NCBI GenBank assembly: GCA_021205385.1
Contig: JAJPXQ010000135.1
Location: 1 to 41,143, forward strand
Origin: Lachnospiraceae bacterium
GTDB lineage: Bacteria; Bacillota; Clostridia; Lachnospirales; Lachnospiraceae
Length of the DNA: 41,143 nucleotides
Direction: 5' to 3'
The position numbers and the translations under genes are program-made. This document shows, one piece after another, positions 31,279 through 38,969 of this stretch. Every line of letters begins with the position of its first letter. Positions within the stretch are counted from its first letter, which is position 1. The notes beneath the pieces were generated by a model. It did no database searches and was not told where the DNA came from. It saw nothing but the letters and a program-made list of their open reading frames with translations.

Positions 31279-33015
31279 TTAACGCGCGCAGATCGATTCA
31301 ATCCAGTCACAGAGCTCGCCCGGATAGTCCGCCTCACAGTGCGGCTTATCCCACACGAGCGCATAGTCCACATCCTTCCCCGCATTTGCAAGCTCCAGGG
31401 CCAGCGTCATGCTGACAGAGAAGGAGGTGTCGGCGTCGCCCGCGCCCACGCGTATCCGGTAATGCTCCGCACAGTCGCTCTTCTCTTCGGTGCCGATATA
31501 GTTCAGCGGATTGATCAGATATTTCTGCCTGGTAAGCGCGCTGTCTTCCGCCACCTGCGCGTATTTCTCATAATAACGCGCGTACTCTTCCGGAAATGCT
31601 TCCTTCAGTGATGCGATGGCGTCGGCGATCTGCCCGGAAAAATGGGCGACCGGCTCCGCCGCGTCTCCAAACACCTTATTTTCCCCGCTGCTGCAGTTCA
31701 GCACGTCAAACGCCGTACAGGGCTTCATCCTGCGCCTGTGCGCAAGTACGTAGCTGTCGAGATCGGAGACCGCGGCGGTACTTCCATCCCACTTCAGCCA
31801 TCCGCTCTTATCTTTTCCCTGCGCCATTACGGTCGGCGGCACAAAGGGCGGCGGAGCCGGTACACCCTTCGGCGGTCTGGAAACCATGTCCCCGAGCGTC
31901 AGAGGCTCTGCCGGCGCGTCCCCCGGCATGCCTGCGGGCGGCTTCCGGAGCGCTACGCCCGGTCCGGCATGACCCTGCATCAGATCGGACTCATCGTCCT
32001 TGTCGTCTCCGCCCATCGGCGCCGCGGTCTCGTAGGTGTAATTTCCCTTCAGATAATCATCCGCCGTATAACTTTCCGCAAGCTCTCCTCTGTCCAGCTT
32101 TCCAAGGAACTTCGTCGCGGACTGATTCAGAAGATTCATCAGATACGCGTATCCGCTGCCGCTTCTGCCATCTGCGCCAAGCGTGATCGCCGCGCCTGTC
32201 TTCGGATCTTTCAGTCCAAGCCCGTTAAAATACGCGATGTAAGCCTCCTTCAGCTTTCCGGAGAGCGCCTCCTCAAACGGAGTCATCGTCCCGGCCGGTC
32301 CCGCAGGCGAGGCTTCGTTCTCCTTATCCGCCGAGAACATCCACTCATACGCGAGATCCGCGTGTTCCAGATCAATGATCGGGCAGTAGATCTGCGAGGC
32401 GTATACGTCGTCGCGCTCTTCCATAAAAGCGCCCGCTTCTTTTAAAGCTTCTTCATAATTCGCGCTGTTTCCTGTCACGCCGACCAGCGTGGACATCGCC
32501 CCGCCGGCACTCCAGCCCACAGAGATGATCCGATCCATATCACCCGGAATCAGCGCGCTGTTGTGGCGCAGGAAGCGCAGTGCCATCTTCAGATCGATCA
32601 GATTCGCCGGTGCCTTGCCGCAGCGCCGCCCTTCCGCATCCTTCGACTCATGCCCCCGGTTCCCGCTTGTCACATACACAAATCCTCTTTCGAGATACTG
32701 CGGACCGAAGCAGCGCGGTCCGCCGAGCCACATATGCGGCATCTGCATATAGCCCGCAGAATTATTATTGAAAATGACGGGAGCTGTCTTCGCCGTGTAG
32801 CCGTTCATGCTGCCCTGCGGATCGATCACGCCGCCTTCCTTCATATAAGGCGCAGGAACAAAAATACTCATCCGCTGAAATTTCGGGCATTCTGCTTTCG
32901 GCGTATACAGAATATCTTCCAGGCACCAACAGTTGTAAGTTTCATCAAAAAACCACTGATCCTGCACCTCAGACAGTTCCATGGTCTGATTAATCACCGG
33001 AATATCATTTCCCAT
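31279..33015 (-). CDS. Tannase-like (subtype B) alpha/beta hydrolase
   Basis: This 578-aa protein has no signal peptide and so should be cytosolic. The nucleophile elbow GWSAGG puts Ser169 in place. Asp527 (in GDADTS) and His559 (KPHCEADYP) are 32 residues apart, the same spacing as the catalytic Asp419 and His451 I recall for Lactiplantibacillus plantarum tannase. Asp529, Lys431 and Glu445 fit the galloyl-binding Asp421, Lys343 and Glu357 of that enzyme, with identical 14-residue Lys-Glu spacing. A proline-rich insertion (about 340-400) makes it roughly 100 aa longer. It likely cleaves galloyl or related hydroxybenzoyl esters. AGGAGG lies 12 bases before the ATG. Confidence 0.82.
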   Translation of the reverse strand: MGNDIPVINQTMELSEVQDQWFFDETYNCWCLEDILYTPKAECPKFQRMSIFVPAPYMKEGGVIDPQGSMNGYTAKTAPVIFNNNSAGYMQMPHMWLGGPRCFGPQYLERGFVYVTSGNRGHESKDAEGRRCGKAPANLIDLKMALRFLRHNSALIPGDMDRIISVGWSAGGAMSTLVGVTGNSANYEEALKEAGAFMEERDDVYASQIYCPIIDLEHADLAYEWMFSADKENEASPAGPAGTMTPFEEALSGKLKEAYIAYFNGLGLKDPKTGAAITLGADGRSGSGYAYLMNLLNQSATKFLGKLDRGELAESYTADDYLKGNYTYETAAPMGGDDKDDESDLMQGHAGPGVALRKPPAGMPGDAPAEPLTLGDMVSRPPKGVPAPPPFVPPTVMAQGKDKSGWLKWDGSTAAVSDLDSYVLAHRRRMKPCTAFDVLNCSSGENKVFGDAAEPVAHFSGQIADAIASLKEAFPEEYARYYEKYAQVAEDSALTRQKYLINPLNYIGTEEKSDCAEHYRIRVGAGDADTSFSVSMTLALELANAGKDVDYALVWDKPHCEADYPGELCDWIESICAR

Positions 33016-33036
33016 TATTTTCTCTCACCTCCTGTT

Positions 33037-33672
33037 TTATGATAACACAATCTGCTTTAATTCTTCAATGGACTGCATGGGCCAGGTGGCCGTCTCCGCC
33101 GCTTCTCCGATCCCGGCGCTGTCCATTCCGCCGCGTGTCGCGGCTGTCACGCCTGCCTTCGCATCCTCCACGACCAGACACTGTTCTGATGAAAGTCCCA
33201 GCATTTCAGCCGCTTTCAGGAATACCTCCGGATCTGGCTTGGAATGCGTGATATTCGTCCCATCGCTGACCGCGTCAAAACAGTTTTCCAGCCCCAGTCT
33301 TTCCAGTATCAGTTTTGTATTTCTACTGGACGAACCGATCGCGATCCGGATTTCGGCCTCCTTCAGCGTCCTCAGTACATCCTTCACATCCGCCGGAAGG
33401 TCTTTCTCCGACATCTGAGAGAGCAGTTCCCGGTACATCCGGTTCTTTTTCTCACACAGCCTTTCCTTCTCCTCCATAGAATAGCTTCGCTCCGCCTTTT
33501 CCAGGATGATCTCCAGGCTCGCCATCCGGCTCACGCCTCTTAAGCGGTCGTTGATTTTCTCATCAAAATAAATGCCTTCTTCATCCGCGATGGCTTTCCA
33601 CGCAAGATAATGATATTTGTCTGTAAAACAGATCACACCGTCCAGGTCAAAAATCACCGCCTGATATCGCAC
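33037..33672 (-). CDS. pgmB: Beta-phosphoglucomutase
   Basis: This 211-aa HAD protein has FDLDGVICFTDKYHYLAWK (nucleophile Asp and general acid-base Asp), the cap motif RLRGVSRMASLEIIL, SSSRN and the DAKAGVTAA segment, the pattern of beta-phosphoglucomutases. It should convert beta-glucose-1-phosphate, the product of the GH65 enzyme, into glucose-6-phosphate. I start at the GTG at 33672, eight bases after GGAGG; the GTG at 33681 lies inside that site. Gene order places it between GH3 and the tannase-like gene. Confidence 0.92.
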   Translation of the reverse strand: MRYQAVIFDLDGVICFTDKYHYLAWKAIADEEGIYFDEKINDRLRGVSRMASLEIILEKAERSYSMEEKERLCEKKNRMYRELLSQMSEKDLPADVKDVLRTLKEAEIRIAIGSSSRNTKLILERLGLENCFDAVSDGTNITHSKPDPEVFLKAAEMLGLSSEQCLVVEDAKAGVTAATRGGMDSAGIGEAAETATWPMQSIEELKQIVLS

Positions 33673-33684
33673 GCTTTTCACCTC

Positions 33685-35322
33685 CTACAGGCGTGCGTCC
33701 GGCAGGTCGCAGAACGCGTCGACCGGAGACACTCCCTTAAATTCACTCTTTCCGAGCAGCTTTTCGATCACTGCCTCGATCATCGCACGATGACAGCTGT
33801 ACGCGTTGATATAAGTCTTCACCCGCGGCACATCCTGCAGATGATAAGGATTGGAGAAGGAAACAAAGACAGCGCTTTCTTCCCACACATGGCGCGGCAC
33901 GTCAAGCGCGTGCTTTTTCGCCCAGTTCAACCGGATCGTGGTCTGATTGGAGGCATGCTCACAGTTTGCGAGATAGAGCGTCAGCCTTTTTCTGTCAAGC
34001 GCGCCCGTCCCGTGCATCTCTTCCTTCCCGATATCAAAGCGCTCCGTCTGAAAGCCTTCTCTTTGCAGGATTTCCTCCGCGATCGCGGTCATGCTGCCGT
34101 CCACCGTATGGTCATTACCGAGCGTCACCAGCCGGATAAGAGGATATTCCTCCGGGCTGATCGGAAGCAGCTCATCTATATTTTTTACAAGCGTCACGCA
34201 TTTATCCGCACATTCTGCCTGCCACAGCTTCGCCTCCGGCATCGGCGCTGTCTTCGGCCTGTTCCCCGCGACTTTTGCCTTTAGAGCCAGAATGCGGCTG
34301 ACTGCTTCGTCAAGACGCGCCTCCGTCAAAGCCCCACTTTCCAGGCCGTCCAGCATATACTGGTAATCCTCGTAAAAATCTGTGCTGAATACCAGCATAT
34401 CGCAACCCGCCGCGATAGCGGTCGGTATCGCGTGCCGCCGCGGCATCGCCTGCGTAAATCCGCTCATGATCGTCGCATCCGTTGTGATCAGGCCGTTAAA
34501 ACCAAATCGCTCGCGCAGCACGCCCGTGAGCAGCTCCCGGCAGAGCGAGCCCGGCAGACAGTCCTCAAAGCGCAGCTTTGGATTGATCTCCATCGCCACA
34601 TTCGGCTGTACGATATGTCCCACCATGACGCTCATCAGGCCGTCCTCGATCAGCTGCTGATAAATTGCTCCATAGCTGGCAAACCAGTCCTTTGCCGACA
34701 GACTGTTGTAGGTAGGATGCAGGTGCTGATCCCGGAAATCCACGCCGTCCCCCGGAAAATGCTTCGCGCAGGCCGCCATTCCGTTTTTCTGCAAAGTTTT
34801 TACATAAACGGAGCAGAGCCGTTTGACGCGCTCTGCGTCTGAGCCGCAGGTACGGACATTGGTGATCGGATTCCGGTAATTCATGTCAATATCGCATACC
34901 GGGGAAAAAGTCCAGTTGACCCCCGTCATCTGCCCCTCCCGGGCGCAGACAGTGGCGAACTTCTCCATCATTCCGTCCTCATCCGTCGCCGCCACTGTCA
35001 TCGGCCAGCCAAAGAAGGTACCGTCGCTGATTGCTCCGCTTCCACCCTCTTCCAGATTCGCCGCCCGCAAAAGGGGAATCCCGGCAGCCGCGTCCAGCAC
35101 AGCGTACCAGTCTCTGATATCCGCTGCGGGCGCGGGGCGATAGAGGACGCCGCCCACATTGTACTCGGTGACGATCCGCTCCAGCTCCTTCAGTTCAAAA
35201 TCACCGCCCATCACACAGAAAAGCTGTCCCACCTTCTGCCGGACGGACAGGGAATCCCGCGTCTCATTGACCCAGCGCAGCTCCTCCTCCGTCAGATAAA
35301 ACGGCTTCTTCCTTAAATCCAT
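33685..35322 (-). CDS. GH3 glycosidase (NagZ-like architecture)
   Basis: This 545-aa glycoside hydrolase family 3 protein has KHFPGDG at 187-193 followed by DQHLHP, and the nucleophile Asp282 in GLITTDATIM. A C-terminal alpha/beta domain (about 375-530) follows the barrel. It lacks a signal peptide, so it acts on imported material. Family members hydrolyse beta-glucosides or beta-GlcNAc. In NagZ-type enzymes an Asp-His dyad in the FPGHGDT loop serves as acid-base; here GDGVDFRDQH differs, so activity type needs care. It would release glucose from a beta-glucoside in this operon. Confidence 0.85.
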   Translation of the reverse strand: MDLRKKPFYLTEEELRWVNETRDSLSVRQKVGQLFCVMGGDFELKELERIVTEYNVGGVLYRPAPAADIRDWYAVLDAAAGIPLLRAANLEEGGSGAISDGTFFGWPMTVAATDEDGMMEKFATVCAREGQMTGVNWTFSPVCDIDMNYRNPITNVRTCGSDAERVKRLCSVYVKTLQKNGMAACAKHFPGDGVDFRDQHLHPTYNSLSAKDWFASYGAIYQQLIEDGLMSVMVGHIVQPNVAMEINPKLRFEDCLPGSLCRELLTGVLRERFGFNGLITTDATIMSGFTQAMPRRHAIPTAIAAGCDMLVFSTDFYEDYQYMLDGLESGALTEARLDEAVSRILALKAKVAGNRPKTAPMPEAKLWQAECADKCVTLVKNIDELLPISPEEYPLIRLVTLGNDHTVDGSMTAIAEEILQREGFQTERFDIGKEEMHGTGALDRKRLTLYLANCEHASNQTTIRLNWAKKHALDVPRHVWEESAVFVSFSNPYHLQDVPRVKTYINAYSCHRAMIEAVIEKLLGKSEFKGVSPVDAFCDLPDARL

Positions 35323-35338
35323 AAGTCTGGCCTCCAGG

Positions 35339-36298
35339 TTATTTCAGATTTTTATCCAGCCAGGCCCACAGAACATTCAGATTCCACTCGCTGGAATACT
35401 CCTTGTCCTCATGATCGGCATGAGGCAGAGGAACAAATTCCACCCGGCCCTGGCCCAGCTTCTGATAGATCTCATTGACAAAGTTGACACTCTGCATAAA
35501 GGGCACCAGTCGATCCATGCAGCCATGCTCCACCAGCATGGGAGCCATTGCATTGCTGATATAGGTGGCGGGATTGGCCTTAGCCAGCCATTCGTCGGAC
35601 AGGGCAGGCAGTGCGCCGCCCATATAGGCGCTTTCGGCGGACTCCGGCGTGTCATGGTCCGCAAAGCTGACCCCGTTGGCTCTGGCCTGATCGTCCATAG
35701 GGCGGAAGTCCATGGGACCAAACTGATCCACGCAGGCCTGCACAGTGCAGTCACCGTCAAATGTCATGCCCTCCTCGCCGGGAAACTGGCCATTGGGGAT
35801 GTTCATGCCCATCATGGCTGCCAGATTGCCGCCGGCGCTGCCGCCCAGGGCACAGATGCGATTGGGGTCGATGAAATATTTCGCCGCGTTGCGGCGCAGG
35901 AACCGGAACGCCTCCCGGCAGTCCAGCACGGCGGCGGGGAAGATGGCCTCTCCGCTGAGGCGATACTCCACCGAAGCGATGGCGTAACCGTGGGCCAGAC
36001 CCTTGAGATAGGTGTCCATATGATCGTCCCGCTTGTCGCCCATACCGAAGCCGCCTCCATGGAGATGCACCACCAGCGGGAACGGGCCGTCTCCCTCCTC
36101 CGGGAGATAGAGATCCAGCCGCTGCGCGTAGGACTGGCTGGCGTAAGGGACGTCCAGATATTTGCGCCTGACCCAGCTGATATCGGCTATTTTCATTTCC
36201 ATGGCCGGCACCTCGCCCTCCGCAGGGGCGTCAAAGCGCAGGGAACCTTCCAACTTGTCATAATCCTCCAGACCGAAGGGTTTGTTTTCCTGACTCAT
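35339..36298 (-). CDS. Alpha/beta hydrolase (HSL/BD-FAE-like esterase)
   Basis: This 319-aa cytosolic esterase has oxyanion motif HLHGGGFGMG, the nucleophile in GGSAGG, the acid Asp of HGCMDRLVPF and the base His of LPHADHEDKEY. It fits the acetyl/feruloyl-esterase-like group. Its place next to a GPH transporter and glycosidase suggests acyl or aroyl removal from an imported sugar ester. AAAGGATG lies upstream of the ATG. A GC-rich hairpin separates it from the symporter gene. Confidence 0.88.
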   Translation of the reverse strand: MSQENKPFGLEDYDKLEGSLRFDAPAEGEVPAMEMKIADISWVRRKYLDVPYASQSYAQRLDLYLPEEGDGPFPLVVHLHGGGFGMGDKRDDHMDTYLKGLAHGYAIASVEYRLSGEAIFPAAVLDCREAFRFLRRNAAKYFIDPNRICALGGSAGGNLAAMMGMNIPNGQFPGEEGMTFDGDCTVQACVDQFGPMDFRPMDDQARANGVSFADHDTPESAESAYMGGALPALSDEWLAKANPATYISNAMAPMLVEHGCMDRLVPFMQSVNFVNEIYQKLGQGRVEFVPLPHADHEDKEYSSEWNLNVLWAWLDKNLK

Positions 36299-36327
36299 GA
36301 TAAAACATCCTTTCTTAAGTTGTAAAA

Positions 36328-36367
36328 GCCGGGGCAGCCGAGCAGAAGCGCTGCAAGCTGTCCCGGC
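36328..36367 (-). terminator. Intra-operon hairpin between symporter and esterase genes
   Basis: GCCGGGGCAG (36328-36337) pairs with CTGTCCCGGC (36358-36367) with one G-T pair and a 20-nt loop. On the minus strand it is followed by UUUUAC. It may be a partial terminator or mRNA stabiliser that sets the transporter to enzyme ratio. Confidence 0.6.
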
Positions 36368-36390
36368 AAAATGTGGGAAATTGATTTTTA

Positions 36391-37731
36391 TTACCTGGCG
36401 GAAGCGTCGGCCCCGCGATACTGAGGCGCATACTTTTCCACATTGGTCAGAAGAACCAGGATCAGAATAATCACGCCGAAGATCGCGCCCATGTAGGTAT
36501 AGTCGAACTGAATGGCGGCGGCGGTAGCGGCGCTCTGGAATTCCAGAGTGGCGTCATATCCGGCAGCAGCCAGAATCCAGGCAGCCATACCAGAGCCGAA
36601 GCCCATGCCGATCTTGGAGCCGATGGACTGGGCAGAGGAGATCAGACCCTCAGAACGAACGCCATACTTCCAATAGCCATATTCCACAACGTCAGGCACC
36701 ATGGCAAACACCGCGCTCAGCAACGGGCCTGCTCCCAGAGAACGGATGACCACGCCAATGATAACAATTGTCGTATTTGTTCCGGCAAGACCGCAGATGA
36801 CAAAGCCGACAATCAGCAGCACGGCGCCGATAGCCAGGAAGATCTGTTTAGACCATTTGTTGGAGATGGCGGGCATCAGAAGCAGGATAATAATACCAGG
36901 GAACTGACCTGCCACCATCAGGGCGGACATGAACATGGCGTTGCCCAACACCACGCTGCAGTAATAGGTCTGCGCGGCGATGGCGTTGGCGTTCATCAGC
37001 AGGGAGAACACACCAATCAGAAGGAGAAGCCAGAAGTAGCGGTTCTTCATAACGGAGGGGAACTGCTGCTTCAGAGTCGGTTTTGCCTCCTGGGAAGCTC
37101 CTTCCTCCGCATCGTCCATGTCAAGTTCCTTGTTGACAATTCCGGAAATCAGAATCAGGACACCGGCAATCAGACCCAGGAAGATGCTGGCCCAGTGCCA
37201 GCCAAAATAAAGAACCAGAGGAGTGATGGCGGATCCGGCGATCAGGCCGATGACATTGTTGCCCACGGCAGAGAAGGTGGCCAACATGGTATTGTCCTGC
37301 GGGTCGCGGGTCATCAGGGGAAGCATGGCGGTGTTGGCAATACCAAAGATGGTGTATACAACTACCGACATAAATATGTAGGTTGCGTAGGCGTAGACCA
37401 GCTTGGCGCTGGCGCCGGCCGCCACAGGCACATGCATCAGCAGCACAATGCCGAGGAAGGTCAACGGGCCGGAGAGAATCAGCCAGGGCCTCGCCTTACC
37501 CCATTTAGTATGGGTGCTGTCCACGATAGCGCCCATAACCAGGTCGCTGATGCCGTCAAAGACACGACAGACCACGAACATGGTACCGATGGCCGCCGCG
37601 CCCATCAGGGCGGTGTCCGTGTAGTAGCTTAGCAGAAAGGCTGCGCCGATCTGGCTGAAGATGTTGCCGCCGCCGGTGCCAAGACCATAGATCGTCTTGC
37701 GCCAAAGCGGAACTTTTTTTCTTTCGTTCAT
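36391..37731 (-). CDS. GPH-family (MelB-like) sugar:cation symporter
   Basis: This 446-aa protein has about twelve TM helices and the glycoside-pentoside-hexuronide:cation symporter pattern: N-terminal IYGLGTGGGNIFSQ, and FDGISDLVMGAIVDSTHTKWGKARPWL, the conserved Asp and RPW loop of the family. The family imports disaccharides, glycosides or uronides with Na+ or H+. It is the first gene of the operon, directly under the LysR-controlled promoter, so it is the likely uptake route of the substrate. AAGGAGG precedes the ATG. Confidence 0.92.
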   Translation of the reverse strand: MNERKKVPLWRKTIYGLGTGGGNIFSQIGAAFLLSYYTDTALMGAAAIGTMFVVCRVFDGISDLVMGAIVDSTHTKWGKARPWLILSGPLTFLGIVLLMHVPVAAGASAKLVYAYATYIFMSVVVYTIFGIANTAMLPLMTRDPQDNTMLATFSAVGNNVIGLIAGSAITPLVLYFGWHWASIFLGLIAGVLILISGIVNKELDMDDAEEGASQEAKPTLKQQFPSVMKNRYFWLLLLIGVFSLLMNANAIAAQTYYCSVVLGNAMFMSALMVAGQFPGIIILLLMPAISNKWSKQIFLAIGAVLLIVGFVICGLAGTNTTIVIIGVVIRSLGAGPLLSAVFAMVPDVVEYGYWKYGVRSEGLISSAQSIGSKIGMGFGSGMAAWILAAAGYDATLEFQSAATAAAIQFDYTYMGAIFGVIILILVLLTNVEKYAPQYRGADASAR

Positions 37732-37791
37732 GTTGAAACCTCCTTACCGTTTTCCTTTTCGTCTTTTTGCCGAATTTTCGGTCGCAACTAC

Positions 37792-37844
37792 ATTGTACTT
37801 CTAACATAATTGACAATCAATTCAATTTTGTGCTAGAATTGATT
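37792..37844. promoter_or_regulatory. Divergent promoter region with shared LysR-type dyad
   Basis: Minus strand: TTGATT (37815-37820), 17 bp, TACAAT (37792-37797) for the symporter operon. Plus strand: TTGACA (37810-37815), 18 bp, TAGAAT (37834-37839) for the LysR gene. AATCAATTC (37815-37823) and GAATTGATT (37836-37844) form a 9-12-9 inverted repeat that covers the operon -35 and the regulator -10. One bound LysR protein could repress itself and activate the operon. Confidence 0.75.
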
Positions 37845-37866
37845 CCAGAACAGAATCGACTATATG

Positions 37867-37880
37867 CGAAAGCGTTTTCA
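37867..37880 (+). promoter_or_regulatory. Candidate cre (CcpA) site
   Basis: CGAAAGCGTTTTCA matches the catabolite-responsive element TGWAARCGYTWWCA at all but its first base. It lies about 20-35 bp downstream of the predicted LysR gene start, where bound CcpA acts as a roadblock. TATGCG/CGCATA arms flank it. Confidence 0.6.
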
Positions 37881-37903
37881 CGCATAGTACAGGAGGCACA
37901 GAA

Positions 37904-38857
37904 ATGAATATCTCCTATTTCCGCGAATTTGTCGTTTTGGCGGAGACGCAGAATTTCTGGGCGGCGGCGGAGCGACTGTTTGTCAGCCAGTCCTCCCTGT
38001 CCAAGCACATCAAGGCCCTGGAGTCCAATTTGGGCGCGCCGCTGTTCGAGCGAACGTCCCGGCGGGTTGAGCTGTCTGCGTTCGGACGAACCATGCTGCC
38101 CTATGCTCAGTCCATGGCCAAGCTGCAATACGACTATGAGACGGCGGCCTTTAATTTTCTCCATCAGGAGAATGCGACGCTGGAGATCGCCTCGATCCCG
38201 GTTCTCGCCCACTACAATATCACGGAGGCACTGCTCCGGTTCAAAAAGGCCCACCCCATGGTTCAGGTCAACATTCAGGAGGGGGACACGCTGCTGGTGC
38301 GGGAAAAGCTGATCAGCCGGGAGTGCGAGGTCGGCATTTATCGGGACAGCCCTTCGTATCTGGAACACGACCCGGACAAGGAGCAGCACTTGGAAAAGCT
38401 GGCCTATGTCAGCGACCAGCTTATCGCAGTGCTCCCCCCGGATCACCCGCTGTCCAGATTCCCCAACGTGAAGCTGTCCCAGCTGTCCGGGGAGTTCTTT
38501 GCCCTGATTCATCAGGACACCATGCCCTACGAGCTGTGCCTGCGGGTCTGCCGGGAGGCAGGCTTCACCCCCAACGTAATTTTCAACTCTCACAATCTGG
38601 AGTCCATCCTGGACATGGTGCGGAAGGGCAGTTGCGTGGCGCTGCTGTTCACCAATCATCTGGACTTCCCTCATCACATCGACTTTGGCGGCAAGCCGCC
38701 CTTTGTGGCCGTACCTGTCACGCCGACCATTCAAACCACCGTTTATCTGAGCTATCGCAAGGGCGAAGCGCTATCCTCCGTTGCAGCGCACTTCATCGAG
38801 TTCTGTAAGCAAGCGAGAAGCGGACTGGTGGGAAATAAGGAAGAGACTCCCGCATGA
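37904..38857 (+). CDS. LysR-family regulator of the glycoside/phenolic operon
   Basis: This 317-aa LysR has an N-terminal HTH (SYFREFVVLAETQNFWAAAE, SQSSLSKHIKALESNLG) and an effector domain with 70% of its length free for ligand binding. CAGGAGGC precedes the ATG. It is divergent from the nine-gene operon and shares a dyad with it, so it most likely senses an operon substrate or product, for example a phenolic acid. Its TGA overlaps an ATG of a short relic frame. The next minus-strand operon is also within reach of its control. Confidence 0.93.
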   Translation: MNISYFREFVVLAETQNFWAAAERLFVSQSSLSKHIKALESNLGAPLFERTSRRVELSAFGRTMLPYAQSMAKLQYDYETAAFNFLHQENATLEIASIPVLAHYNITEALLRFKKAHPMVQVNIQEGDTLLVREKLISRECEVGIYRDSPSYLEHDPDKEQHLEKLAYVSDQLIAVLPPDHPLSRFPNVKLSQLSGEFFALIHQDTMPYELCLRVCREAGFTPNVIFNSHNLESILDMVRKGSCVALLFTNHLDFPHHIDFGGKPPFVAVPVTPTIQTTVYLSYRKGEALSSVAAHFIEFCKQARSGLVGNKEETPA

Positions 38858-38931
38858 CCGACAGACAGCTTCTTTGGGAACAGAATGCGGACGGCGTACC
38901 GGGAACCGGAGCGGGAAATCCTACGGACTGA
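38854..38931 (+). pseudogene. Short frame coupled to LysR, esterase N-terminus relic
   Basis: A 25-codon frame starts in the ATGA of the LysR stop and reads TDRQLLWEQNADGVPGTGAG before a TGA. The LLWxxGxPG pattern resembles the first residues of some acyl-hydrolase proteins, so this may be the scar of a removed esterase gene. It is too short for certainty. Confidence 0.3.
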
Positions 38932-38969
38932 TCCCTTCAGGATAAAGGAAGGTCTGAGTCGCTCACCGC

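Noticed and set aside
28981-31611. An 876-codon plus-strand open frame opposite the GH65 gene
   Set aside because: It is the antisense of a clear GH65 gene, rich in His, Arg and Leu with no recognisable motif or proper ribosome-binding site. GC-rich codon bias often creates such shadows.
37817-38734. A 305-codon minus-strand frame opposite the operon LysR
   Set aside because: It overlaps a full LysR gene with good start signals, has no domain, and would cover the control region.
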